From positions 1 to 47,169 of the forward strand of contig CANQHW010000001.1 in NCBI GenBank assembly GCA_947623855.1: a stretch of 47,169 nucleotides of DNA. The letters are read 5' to 3'. Shown piece by piece: positions 32,808-40,208 of this stretch. The notes under the pieces were generated by a model. It saw only the letters and a list, made by a program, of their open reading frames with translations. It did not search any database and had not been told where the DNA came from. Position numbers and translations under genes: made by a program. The number at the start of each line of letters is the position of its first letter. Within the stretch, counting starts at the first letter, position 1. The DNA is from an uncultured Bacilli bacterium (lineage in GTDB: Bacteria; Bacillota_I; Bacilli_A; RF39; UBA660).

Positions 32808-33119
32808 TATAATTTATTGGGTGATACAATGGATAAAGTTATGGATGCTTTAGAAGTATCTAGTAGTGAAGTAAGAGTAATTGATAGAAAAAAGGTAATA
32901 CTTACAGGACTAAAAAAATTAGTTAGTTTTGATCCGGAAGAATTTTTAATGGAAACTAATTTAGGAACATTACTTTTAAAGGGAGATGGATTAGAAATAA
33001 TTAAATTAGATACTGTAGATGGTTCGATATCGATAAAGGGACATGTATCAGGTTATAATTATATTGATGGTAATATTAAAAGTAAAAATAATGGATTAGT
33101 AGCTAAGTTATTTAAGTAA
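32808..33119 (+). CDS. yabP: sporulation protein YabP, with its -10 element
   Basis: Forespore/mother-cell envelope protein of the YabP/YqfC family needed for normal sporulation. Coding part 32829-33119, 96 residues, from the ATG after GGGTGAT; a TTG at 32817 opens the frame but overlaps that site. ALEVSSSEVRVIDRKKVILTGLKKLVSFDPEEFLMETNLGTLLLKGDGLEIIKLD is the family core, an immunoglobulin-like repeat of beta strands. The -10 CATATAAT ends at 32813, 15 bases before the ATG. It resembles the sigma-E -10 (CATACANT), but I see no matching -35. The stop overlaps the yabQ start by one base. Confidence 0.9.
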   Translation, partial: YNLLGDTMDKVMDALEVSSSEVRVIDRKKVILTGLKKLVSFDPEEFLMETNLGTLLLKGDGLEIIKLDTVDGSISIKGHVSGYNYIDGNIKSKNNGLVAKLFK

Positions 33120-33403
33120 TGGATATTAGATTACAAATATATTGTTTTTTAATTTCTTTTATATATGGTTTAATTGTGGGAATAAGTTCATTGTGGCATT
33201 TTTATTTAGTTAGAAAGAAAAGACTAATCGATTATATTTTAACTGCTATGTATGTTTATATAATAGTGGTGTTGTATTTAGTTATTATGTATTATGTTAA
33301 TAGGGGGATTTTTCATATATATTTTTCTTTCTTTATTATATTAGGAGTATATTTAGGAAGAAAAGTAAAGTTTTTGCAAAAATATGTAAAGAAGAAGAAA
33401 TGA
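33119..33403 (+). CDS. yabQ: spore cortex membrane protein YabQ
   Basis: Integral membrane protein needed for cortex formation in B. subtilis. 94 residues, about half the Bacillus length, but with the family start QIYCFLISFIYGLIVGISSLWHFYLVRKKR and three hydrophobic segments (about 5-25, 38-60, 65-82). A Lys-rich tail follows. The ATG shares one base with the yabP stop, and divIC comes next, the same yabP-yabQ-divIC order as in B. subtilis. Confidence 0.85.
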   Translation: MDIRLQIYCFLISFIYGLIVGISSLWHFYLVRKKRLIDYILTAMYVYIIVVLYLVIMYYVNRGIFHIYFSFFIILGVYLGRKVKFLQKYVKKKK

Positions 33404-33405
33404 CG

Positions 33406-33434
33406 TTGACTTCTTTTTTTATTGTATTTATAAT
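33406..33434 (+). promoter_or_regulatory. divIC promoter
   Basis: TTGACT (33406-33411), 17 bases, TATAAT (33429-33434); AGGGGTGAT is the ribosome site before the ATG at 33460. The divIC gene thus has a vegetative promoter apart from the sporulation pair yabP-yabQ. Confidence 0.75.
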
Positions 33435-33459
33435 TAAGGTAAAGTAGGGGTGATACGCT

Positions 33460-33768
33460 ATGACGAAAACTAGAAAAAAAGCAAAAAAAAGGTTGCTGGG
33501 TTTAGCGTGTCTATTTATGGGGATTTTAGGGATATTAATAGCTAGTATTTTTAAAGATTGGGTTACGATATTTAAAAATAAAAAAGAAAGTGTATTACTT
33601 TCTTCGAAATATGATACTTTATTAGAAGATGAGATTAAGTTAAATAGCGAGTTAAATAAATTACAAGATCCGGAATATGTTACAAGATATATTAGAGAGA
33701 AGTATTTATATTCTAAGGATGGCGAAATAATTATTAGAATACCTGAAGAAGATATAAAGGAGGAATAA
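33460..33768 (+). CDS. divIC: septum formation initiator DivIC (FtsB family)
   Basis: Bitopic division protein that joins FtsL and DivIB at the septum. 102 residues: a basic cytoplasmic start (TKTRKKAKKRL), one membrane helix (about 12-31), then a short coiled coil (VLLSSKYDTLLEDEIKLNSELNKLQD) and the conserved DPEYVTRYIREKYLYSKDGEIIIRIP. Length and layout are those of DivIC/FtsB. A terminator overlaps its stop and probably serves the convergent ucpA gene too. Confidence 0.92.
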   Translation: MTKTRKKAKKRLLGLACLFMGILGILIASIFKDWVTIFKNKKESVLLSSKYDTLLEDEIKLNSELNKLQDPEYVTRYIREKYLYSKDGEIIIRIPEEDIKEE

Positions 33769-33779
33769 TCCTCTTTTTT
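33758..33779. terminator. terminator after divIC
   Basis: AGGAGGA and TCCTCTT pair around ATAA (GAGGA core at 33760-33764 with TCCTC at 33769-33773), followed by T6. The convergent ucpA frame ends at 33778. Confidence 0.65.
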
Positions 33780-34566
33780 ATATGCCCATAGTCATAGTTT
33801 CAGGTAATGTTGAGCCACCATCTATAACAAACTCACCAGCGGTTAGATAACTAGATTCTTCACTAGCTAGAAATGCTGCTAATTCTCCTAATTCTTCGAT
33901 AGTTCCCATTCGTTTCATAGGGATGGCATTAGCTATACTATCTAAAACACTTTGGGGATTTTCTGGATGACTTATTTTAGCCATATTGGTTACCATTGGG
34001 GTTAGAATATATCCTGGTAAGATGGCATTAACACGGATATTTTGGTTTACTAAATCGGCTGCTAAACCTTTAGTAAAACCGATTAAAGCAGCTTTAGTAG
34101 TAGCATAAGCACATTCCCCACTATCAGCGACTTTAGGTCCAGTAACGGAAGATAGATTTATAATACTGCTTGGTTTTTCTCCACCCATATAAGGAAGAAA
34201 GGCTTTGGTTACATTCCAGGTTCCTTTAATATTAATATCAAAGTGATAATCTCTTATTTCATCACTCATATTGGGAAAGGTTTCTAATTTACATACTCCG
34301 GCATTATTTACTAAAACATCAATATGTTTGCAGGTATTTCCTACTTGAGAAGCAATTTCTGCTAGTTTGGTTTTATCGCGAATATCGGCTTTACAGCCAA
34401 TGACTTCATAACCTTGATTTTTAAGGTTATTTACGGTATTATCAAGTTCGTCACTATAATCTATTATTATCACTTTGGCGCCATATTTTAAGAATGTTTT
34501 AACTATACCTAAACCATTTCCCATAGCTCCTCCTGTGACAACAGCAATTTTGTTTTGTAATTTCAT
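33778..34566 (-). CDS. ucpA: short-chain dehydrogenase/reductase, UcpA-like
   Basis: NAD(P)-dependent oxidoreductase of the classical SDR fold; substrate unknown. 262 residues. Cofactor loop TGGAMGNGLGI (about 11-21), NNAGV (about 87-91), the catalytic Ser in INLSSVTG (about 136-143) and YATTK (Tyr and Lys, about 153-157). Runs such as DINIKGTWNVTKAFLP, PESVL-type HPENPQSVLDSIANAIPMKR and the end VIDGGSTLPETMTMGI are strikingly like enterobacterial UcpA, which suggests an acquired gene or a gut-wide subfamily. Monocistronic, convergent with divIC. Confidence 0.88.
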   Translation of the reverse strand: MKLQNKIAVVTGGAMGNGLGIVKTFLKYGAKVIIIDYSDELDNTVNNLKNQGYEVIGCKADIRDKTKLAEIASQVGNTCKHIDVLVNNAGVCKLETFPNMSDEIRDYHFDINIKGTWNVTKAFLPYMGGEKPSSIINLSSVTGPKVADSGECAYATTKAALIGFTKGLAADLVNQNIRVNAILPGYILTPMVTNMAKISHPENPQSVLDSIANAIPMKRMGTIEELGELAAFLASEESSYLTAGEFVIDGGSTLPETMTMGI

Positions 34567-34618
34567 AATTTATCCCTCTATTCTAATTTAATTCTATCAT
34601 ATATTTTAAAAAAAGTAA

Positions 34619-35737
34619 CTATTTACTAGCTACTAATTTTGCTTTTGTTTCTTCTAATTTATCATTTCTAAAATATTTTATAGAAACTTCTTCCCCAACT
34701 TCGTGAGTATATAGGTTATATCTAAATTCTGCAACTGTTTTTATTTTTTTGCCGCCAAGTTCTACAATGACATCGCCTTCTTTTAAACCAGCTTTAGCAG
34801 CAGGGCTATTTTTTTCGACACTGGTTAAGACAATACCATATTCTAGTTTATCAGATATTGTTATACCATAATTAAAGTATAGAGCGACACGGTTGTCAAT
34901 ACTTGCAGTACCAACTCCTAAGTAAGGACGGGAAAGTTTTTCACCTTTAATGATTATATCAGCGTATTCAATAGCGTCTTCGATTGGAATAGCAAAGCCC
35001 ATTCCTTCAACTCCGCTACTGACTAATTTCATTGAGGTAATACCTATAACTTCACCATTACTATTACATAATGGTCCACCACTATTTCCGGAGTTAATTG
35101 CGGTATCAGTTTGTAAAACGCGCATTATCCAATCACTACCGTTGTAATTAGAAGTGCTTACTTCAACTTCTCTATCTTTTCCAGATACAATTCCTCTAGT
35201 AACACTCCAGCTATAAACATCTGCTAAAGGGGCTCCAATAGCAAAGGTGGTGTCTCCTACTTTGGCATCTACGCTACTTCCTATTTCAGCGACGGTCATA
35301 TCTTCTTTAGCATCTAAAGATAAGACGGCAATATCAGTATATACATCACTACCTAATATTTCTGTGGTTATTTCCTCGCCATTGGTGAATATTACTTTAA
35401 TTTTATCGCCACCATCAATAACGTGATGATTGGTCATAATATAAGCTTTGTTATTATCTTTGCGGAATACAAAGCCGGTACCCGAAGCTGCTAAGTTTTC
35501 ATTTTTAAAGGTTTCGACAACGACGACGGCATCATATATTTTTTCTACGGCATCGGAGATACCTTTTTCATTAACGGTTACTTCTTTTTCCGTTTTATTT
35601 ATATTATTGATTGTGGGAGCAATATTAGGAAATAATATTATCATTCCATACATAATACCAGCTCCTAAAACACTTCCGGTAATCATAACTAGGATGCCTA
35701 GTCCAATTTTTTTCCAAATATTATTTTTTTCTTTCAT
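34619..35737 (-). CDS. htrA: membrane-anchored HtrA/DegP-like serine protease
   Basis: Quality-control protease acting outside the membrane. 372 residues: one membrane anchor (about 11-37), a trypsin-like domain with the triad His105 (TNHHVIDGG), Asp135 (DVYTDIAVL) and Ser219 (NSGNSGGPL), and one PDZ domain (about 265-365, LEYGIVLTSVEKNSPAAKAGLKEGDVIVELGG). The layout is that of Bacillota HtrA/HtrB/YycK. Its ATG is 1 base after the stop of the Abi-family gene, with GAGGGTAG as ribosome site, so the two are cotranscribed, an odd pairing of a house-keeping protease with a defence-type gene. Confidence 0.94.
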   Translation of the reverse strand: MKEKNNIWKKIGLGILVMITGSVLGAGIMYGMIILFPNIAPTINNINKTEKEVTVNEKGISDAVEKIYDAVVVVETFKNENLAASGTGFVFRKDNNKAYIMTNHHVIDGGDKIKVIFTNGEEITTEILGSDVYTDIAVLSLDAKEDMTVAEIGSSVDAKVGDTTFAIGAPLADVYSWSVTRGIVSGKDREVEVSTSNYNGSDWIMRVLQTDTAINSGNSGGPLCNSNGEVIGITSMKLVSSGVEGMGFAIPIEDAIEYADIIIKGEKLSRPYLGVGTASIDNRVALYFNYGITISDKLEYGIVLTSVEKNSPAAKAGLKEGDVIVELGGKKIKTVAEFRYNLYTHEVGEEVSIKYFRNDKLEETKAKLVASK

Positions 35738-35738
35738 T

Positions 35739-36671
35739 TTAATCTACCCTCGCTAACTCTTTATAATTTTCTGGGAATCCCATACTATCTAACATTTTAT
35801 TTCGAGATATAGTATCTACTTTGCCATCTAATATATCTATTTCATAAGATATTTCATTCATCAATAAGGTAAAATCATCTTTTCTTAACATTCTTTTTAG
35901 GATTATTAATAGGGAGAATAAGTCATTTTTTCCATAGATATATTCATTATCCATCGTGGGTATATTAAGTAATTCGTGGTATTTATTATTGGGAATTACG
36001 CGTTGAGATCGATGGTTATATAAAATATCTTCATGAGCACAAACATTTCGATAGTTGGCTAATATTGGAAGATAAATAAGCAAGTCTTCAACATTTATTT
36101 GGTAAATATCCGCAATTTCTTGTTGATCTTCATATTTTAGGATGGTATAAAATTCTCCAATTATACCAAAAGATAAAACTTTTACAACTATCCATAGAGG
36201 GACAAAACCATAGTTATTCATATAATGCATTGTAGCGGTATGTTGGCCTCCATTAATTCTAATTTGCCGTTTCATCTTTTTTAGTAAATCATTTACTTGA
36301 CGAATTTTATCTTTTGATTGACTAAAATTTTTGGGGTTTAAATAACTTTTCTCTTTATAGCCGTATTTACTAGAAAGAACATAAGAAAAAATACTTTTAG
36401 CATTATTTTCGACTATTAAGATATTTTTAAATAAAATGTTTCGAATCTGTCTATCAAAATTAAACATTGCATATATTTCTTCAAAAGTAGTACCAGGAAT
36501 AAAAACTTTATTCTTTTGACTTTTAATGAATAGATGTCTATAGCCGTTGATAAAGAAATAATTTTCTCTTAATAGAATATCTTTGGCATAATCTATATCA
36601 TTAATTATTAGTCCTTTATTTTGGAGTATTTGTATCTGTTCATCTAAAGTTTTAAATTCCTTCTTATTCAT
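35739..36671 (-). CDS. Abi-family (AbiD/AbiF, Abi_2) HEPN protein
   Basis: Abortive-infection type protein of the Abi_2 family, known from lactococcal AbiD/AbiF. 310 residues from the ATG at 36671 (AGGTGAT upstream). Family landmarks: ENYFFINGYRHLF (about 45-57), FDRQIRNILFKNILIVENNAKSIFSYVL (about 80-107), YGFVPLWIVVKVLSFG (about 160-175) and the HEPN RNase motif RNVCAHEDILYN (R-x4-H, about 215-226). Phage defence through RNA cleavage is an inference from the motif. It is coupled to htrA downstream. A TATAAT lies about 35 bases before the start. Confidence 0.88.
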   Translation of the reverse strand: MNKKEFKTLDEQIQILQNKGLIINDIDYAKDILLRENYFFINGYRHLFIKSQKNKVFIPGTTFEEIYAMFNFDRQIRNILFKNILIVENNAKSIFSYVLSSKYGYKEKSYLNPKNFSQSKDKIRQVNDLLKKMKRQIRINGGQHTATMHYMNNYGFVPLWIVVKVLSFGIIGEFYTILKYEDQQEIADIYQINVEDLLIYLPILANYRNVCAHEDILYNHRSQRVIPNNKYHELLNIPTMDNEYIYGKNDLFSLLIILKRMLRKDDFTLLMNEISYEIDILDGKVDTISRNKMLDSMGFPENYKELARVD

Positions 36672-36769
36672 AGTATCACCTAGTATATACAATTATATCA
36701 CAGATTACTTAAAAAGCATACTTCTATTTTGTGTAATTTTTATTAGTTTTTTGTGAAAATTTGGTGAAA

Positions 36770-37414
36770 CTATTTATAGTAGTTTATAACACCGGTAGTT
36801 ATGGCTAGAGCTATTTTTTGCTGGTATTCTTCGGTAATTAAATTTTGTCTTTCGGAATAATTAGATAAAAAACCACATTCTACTAATACACCGGGGACTT
36901 TTAATCTTTGATACATATAAATATTAGGGGTTTTCTTTATTTCTCTTTTAGTACTTATTTTATTAAATTCGTTTTGAATACTTAAAGCTATTTCTTTGTT
37001 TTCTTTAGTTTTATAGTAGAAGACTTGTCCTCCTTTATATTCTTTATCTTCTAAGTAATTTATATGGATAGAAAGATACATATCGGCTTTACTATTATTA
37101 ATAAGTTTTATGCGGTTGTCAAAGTCACTTTGTTTTCTTCTTGTAGCGGTGGGGTTGCTTAAATCATAATCTCCATCTCTAGTTAATATGATGCTTGCTC
37201 CTTTTTTTATTAATTCTTTTTCAAGTTTTTGGCCGATGGCAAGGTTTAAATCTTTTTCTAATATTCCGTTAACTATAGTTCCTGGGTCTTTGCCACCGTG
37301 TCCAATATCAATAATAATAAGTTTACCTGATAAGGGTAGGAGGGCAAAGACTCTTATACTTGATACCATAGTTAATATTAAAATTCCAAATATTAAAATA
37401 CTAATCTTTTTCAT
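36770..37414 (-). CDS. cwlD: N-acetylmuramoyl-L-alanine amidase CwlD
   Basis: In B. subtilis CwlD makes muramic-delta-lactam in the spore cortex, required for germination. 214 residues: signal peptide or anchor (about 5-25), then an Amidase_3 domain with zinc ligands in IIDIGHGGKDPGT (His), ILEKDLNL (Glu) and MYLSIHINY (His), and the catalytic Glu in VLVECGFLSN. Size and nearness to rpsI/rplM/truA fit CwlD. TACTAT lies 5 bases before the ATG (CATACTAT resembles a sporulation -10), with no ribosome site between, so the message may be leaderless. Confidence 0.87.
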   Translation of the reverse strand: MKKISILIFGILILTMVSSIRVFALLPLSGKLIIIDIGHGGKDPGTIVNGILEKDLNLAIGQKLEKELIKKGASIILTRDGDYDLSNPTATRRKQSDFDNRIKLINNSKADMYLSIHINYLEDKEYKGGQVFYYKTKENKEIALSIQNEFNKISTKREIKKTPNIYMYQRLKVPGVLVECGFLSNYSERQNLITEEYQQKIALAITTGVINYYK

Positions 37415-37464
37415 AGTAAATAGTATGCAGATTTTATTAATTTACTTCTATTTTAATTAATTTT

Positions 37465-38124
37465 TTAGATTTTTCTTCTGGATTTTTTGGCTATTTCAAA
37501 CTTTGGATAAGCTTTATTTAAACGACGATATAAAATACTATTTTTCTCTAACCATTTTGTAACACGTTTTTTTATAACTTCAGTATTATCAGTTTTTTGA
37601 GTATTTATTTCTCCTCTAATACTATTCATAACTTTAAAGGATATAATATTATCAATGATATAAGAAATAAATAAAATTATAGCTAAAATATTTCTTATTA
37701 TCGAAGGGATCATTTTAACTATTCCTAAAACTAAGGGATTTAGTATATAAACAATAAATGTACCTAGTATACCAAAAGGAAGCATTGTTTCTAAACAGAT
37801 TCGTCCGTTGATGTTAAACTTTTTATTAGAATAATCCCACCATCTAGCTTTAAACATTTTTTCCATTATATAGGATGTAAAATATTCTAATAAAGAACAT
37901 ATTAAAATAGATTTTAAAAATACTGATAAGATATCCGTCGTCGCATTACCAATTAAGAATAAAATACCTAAGACGCCGTATCCATATATGGGACATATAG
38001 GTCCTAATAAAAAACCACGGTTTACTATTTTCTTTTTACTTATAAAAATTAAACTTACTTCCATTAACCATCCTAGAAAAGAATAAATTATAAATAGAAG
38101 GAAGAATATTACTACTTTATTCAT
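37465..38124 (-). CDS. CmpB-like multi-pass membrane protein (putative ABC-transporter type IV)
   Basis: 219 residues of the family represented by Pfam ABC_trans_CmpB; function unknown. Conserved features are FLLFIIYSFLGWLMEVS at the N-terminus, NRGFLLGPICPIYGYGVL (about 36-53), ARWWDYSNKKFNINGRICLE (about 93-112). Four to five membrane segments and a basic C-terminal tail follow. No ABC ATPase is next to it. It lies between the Fic gene and cwlD on the same strand. Confidence 0.82.
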   Translation of the reverse strand: MNKVVIFFLLFIIYSFLGWLMEVSLIFISKKKIVNRGFLLGPICPIYGYGVLGILFLIGNATTDILSVFLKSILICSLLEYFTSYIMEKMFKARWWDYSNKKFNINGRICLETMLPFGILGTFIVYILNPLVLGIVKMIPSIIRNILAIILFISYIIDNIISFKVMNSIRGEINTQKTDNTEVIKKRVTKWLEKNSILYRRLNKAYPKFEIAKKSRRKI

Positions 38125-38158
38125 TACTACATCTCCATTTACTAATTATAATACAAAA

Positions 38159-38188
38159 TGTGAAACATTTTTATCTATTTTGTTTCAC
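38159..38188. repeat. TGTGAAACA / TGTTTCAC inverted pair at the end of the Fic gene
   Basis: TGTGAAACA (38159-38167) and TGTTTCAC (38181-38188) face each other across the Fic stop codon. First of three such pairs around that gene; here it may act as its terminator. Confidence 0.55.
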
Positions 38189-39122
38189 GTTGAATGTTAA
38201 TATAACATTTTTCTTTTAAAAATTTTTTAGCTTCGCTAATGTTTTTACCTTCATAGTAGGAAATAAGTATTTTTTTGAATTCTTCGGTTAAATCCTCGGG
38301 TATAACAATAATTCCTTTCCCTTTAGATATTAAATAGTGATTAGAAAAAATCACGGCAGTTCTCTTATTTCCATCAATAAATACTTGTTTTTTCATAACA
38401 TATAATAAAAGATCTATAGCTATATCAACTATACTTTTTGAGGAGTTTAAAATTTTATTTAAATCTTCTTTAATAGCACTTTCAATAGGTAATGCTGGTT
38501 TCCATTTTGTTCCTCCAATAGATACAGGAACATCTCTTAATTTTCCGGCGGTATAATATAATCCTTCTTCTACCAATTTATTTATCTCGCACAAAATATT
38601 AAAATCTGTATTAGTTAATAAAACATTCTTGTTTAAGATAAATTCCCATGCATGTTTTAAATTTATCACTTTTAAAACATCTTCGGAAGTCAGATTATTT
38701 ACTTTTCCTCCATTAATTATATTTTCAGTATCAGCAAAGGTTGTGGTAATGCCTTCTAAAATGGCTTGTTTATATATAGTATCTACTAAATGTCTTTTAG
38801 CAAAATCAATATTCTTAATTATTTTAATATTTAGATCTTTATCAATATAATTTAAATTTTGTAATTTTTTATCTATTTCTTTTATTTCCTTTTTTAATTC
38901 TTTTACTTTAATATTATTATATAAAACTAAATTATGTAAATCTTTTGAATATTCCCCTATATATTTAGTAATTAATTTTCCATTATTTCGATAGTGAACG
39001 TATAAATATTTATGAGATTTTTTATCTCTTATTTCTACTGAACCATATACTAAATTTTCTAATTCTTTTTCATATGTTTCTTTTTTATTTAAAAGAGATA
39101 ATATTTTAACTTGATTTTCCAT
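38175..39122 (-). CDS. Fic-domain protein with altered catalytic motif
   Basis: 315 residues from the ATG at 39122 (AAAGGTG upstream); the frame opens at 39149 inside a repeat. The N-terminal third has a coiled coil and a KYLYVHYRNNGKLITKYIGEYS segment as in DUF6788-type domains. The Fic core has DVLKVINLKHAWEFIL, AGKLRDVPVSIGGTKWKPALP and the loop KKQVFIDGNKRTAVIFSNHYL. Canonical Fic is H-x-F-x-(D/E)-G-N-(G/K)-R; here Gln246 replaces the catalytic His. Fic enzymes usually AMPylate proteins; without His this one may be inactive, use another chemistry, or act as a regulator. It is framed by three inverted repeat pairs. Confidence 0.85.
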   Translation of the reverse strand: MENQVKILSLLNKKETYEKELENLVYGSVEIRDKKSHKYLYVHYRNNGKLITKYIGEYSKDLHNLVLYNNIKVKELKKEIKEIDKKLQNLNYIDKDLNIKIIKNIDFAKRHLVDTIYKQAILEGITTTFADTENIINGGKVNNLTSEDVLKVINLKHAWEFILNKNVLLTNTDFNILCEINKLVEEGLYYTAGKLRDVPVSIGGTKWKPALPIESAIKEDLNKILNSSKSIVDIAIDLLLYVMKKQVFIDGNKRTAVIFSNHYLISKGKGIIVIPEDLTEEFKKILISYYEGKNISEAKKFLKEKCYINIQRETK

Positions 39123-39139
39123 GTTTTTCACCTTTTCTA

Positions 39140-39181
39140 TGTGAAACATTGCTTGTTTTATAAGAATGATTTTGTTTCACA
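39140..39181. repeat. TGTGAAACA / TGTTTCACA inverted pair upstream of the Fic gene
   Basis: TGTGAAACA (39140-39148) and TGTTTCACA (39173-39181), 24 bases between the arms. They lie over the expected promoter of the Fic gene, so they may be operators. Confidence 0.6.
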
Positions 39182-39208
39182 TAAGTATTATATCATAAAA
39201 AATAAAAA

Positions 39209-39249
39209 TGTGAAACATTTTTTAAAAGTTTTCATCGTTTTGTTTCACA
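39209..39249. repeat. TGTGAAACA / TGTTTCACA inverted pair at the phosphorylase end
   Basis: TGTGAAACA (39209-39217) and TGTTTCACA (39241-39249). On the minus strand it forms a stem followed by a T-rich run, so it probably also terminates the phosphorylase gene, whose stop codon is within the arm. Confidence 0.6.
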
Positions 39250-40006
39250 TTTTTGTTGTTAGTTCTAATGCTAGAGTTATGATTTTTTCTTTATCGGATA
39301 ATCTAGCAGTATTATCTAAGCTGCGAGGGTCCCATTTTATGCCATCTAGATTATCAGCAGCATAGAAGAAGTAAAATAGTTCTTTATTTCTAAATTTAGC
39401 TACTGCACTCATAGCGGAACACTCCATTTCCACACAAATACATCCTTGTTCTTTTCTTTTTAATACTTTACTTCTAGTTTCTCTATATGGGGCATCTGTT
39501 GTCCAAGTTTTTCCTATGGTATAAGAAATATTGTTTTTCTTTAATATTTCTATAAATTCAGCCATATATTTTTCATTAATACTTACTTCATCACTAGATT
39601 TTAGATAATGGTAACTAGTTCCTTCATCTCTTAGAGCACTAGTAGGAATAATAATTACTAAGTCATCAATAGTACTATCTAACACACCGCAAGTTCCAAA
39701 GACGATTAATTTTTCTAATCCCATTGCTAATACTTCTTCATAAGCTACTGTGCAGGCTGGTGCTCCGACTCGGGACATAAACAAAGCAATATCTCGATCT
39801 TTATAATTAATTTTATAAATTGGAATTTTACCATTAGCAGTAGAGTTGTATGCTATTATTTCTCCTTTAAATAATTTTACATATTTATCAATTAAGTCAT
39901 TGGCGAAGCAAGTAATTCCAATTTTGGGAAAATTAGGAATAACATTTTCTACTTCATAAGGATCAAAAGTAGAAGTTTTACATTCATCAAAATCATTTAA
40001 TAACAT
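39245..40006 (-). CDS. nucleoside phosphorylase (PNP/UDP family)
   Basis: Phosphorolysis of nucleosides, most like uridine phosphorylase by pattern, though purine substrates cannot be excluded. 253 residues from the ATG at 40006 (GTGGTGATAG upstream). Family stretches: FMSRVGAPACTVAYEEVLAMGLEKLIVFGTCG (about 77-108, phosphate site), TDAPYRETRSKV (about 165-176), CVEMECSAMSAVAKFR (ribose-binding Met-Glu, about 187-202) and YAADNLDG. It has its own TATAAT at about 40028 and ends in the third TGTGAAACA pair. Confidence 0.88.
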   Translation of the reverse strand: MLLNDFDECKTSTFDPYEVENVIPNFPKIGITCFANDLIDKYVKLFKGEIIAYNSTANGKIPIYKINYKDRDIALFMSRVGAPACTVAYEEVLAMGLEKLIVFGTCGVLDSTIDDLVIIIPTSALRDEGTSYHYLKSSDEVSINEKYMAEFIEILKKNNISYTIGKTWTTDAPYRETRSKVLKRKEQGCICVEMECSAMSAVAKFRNKELFYFFYAADNLDGIKWDPRSLDNTARLSDKEKIITLALELTTKM

Positions 40007-40049
40007 TTCTATCACCACTTATTTAGATTATATTAAATAATAGGCATGC

Positions 40050-40076
40050 AAAAAAGTCCAATTATTGGACTTTTTT
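40050..40076. terminator. strong bidirectional terminator
   Basis: AAAAAAGTCCAA and TTGGACTTTTTT form a 12-bp stem around TTA. It works in both directions and insulates the phosphorylase gene from the RNA gene upstream. Confidence 0.85.
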
Positions 40077-40106
40077 GGGAACTTTGAATTTTATTATTTA
40101 ATCAAT

Positions 40107-40173
40107 AAAAAACGCCTAAGGGGCAGCGTACTTAACATACGCTTAGCATTTAGCTACCTACCTCAGGTCTTGT
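40107..40173 (-). ncRNA. candidate structured small RNA, family not recognised
   Basis: A 67-nt stretch outside any frame with its own promoter and U-run. On the minus strand CCTGAGG (40167-40161) pairs with CCTTAGG (40121-40115). Inside, TAGC-TAAAT-GCTA and AGCGTA-TGTTAAG-TACGCT form two hairpins, so the fold is a three-way junction. An alternative GGTAGC/GCTGCC helix competes with the second hairpin. Six U follow the closing stem, so it is its own terminator. It does not look like tRNA, 6S, SRP RNA or a riboswitch that I know. It lies between the DUF3800 gene and a nucleoside phosphorylase, separated from the latter by a terminator. Confidence 0.6.
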
Positions 40174-40179
40174 AAGAAT

Positions 40180-40208
40180 ATCCTAACATAAAATTTCTTT
40201 TATGTCAA
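40180..40208 (-). promoter_or_regulatory. promoter of the candidate small RNA
   Basis: TTGACA (40203-40208), 17 bases, TAGGAT (40180-40185), giving a start near 40173. The perfect -35 overlaps the stop codon of the DUF3800 gene. Confidence 0.6.

Noticed and set aside
33119..33403. yabQ as a truncated pseudogene
   Set aside because: It is short, but start, stop, coupling to yabP and the membrane pattern are intact; short YabQ proteins are plausible in this lineage.
35448..35756. Gene on the plus strand opposite htrA (102 codons)
   Set aside because: It is a mirror frame of a well-supported protease gene, without a ribosome site or family likeness.
38181..38196. TGTTTCACGTTGAATG as a fourth parS site
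   Set aside because: The first ten bases fit, but the second half has several mismatches and lies in the Fic coding end; the three gyrA-side sites are far better.
40107..40173. tRNA gene or purine-type riboswitch
   Set aside because: No cloverleaf, no T-loop GTTCRA and no CCA; the purine riboswitch loops are absent, and a terminator separates it from the next gene.
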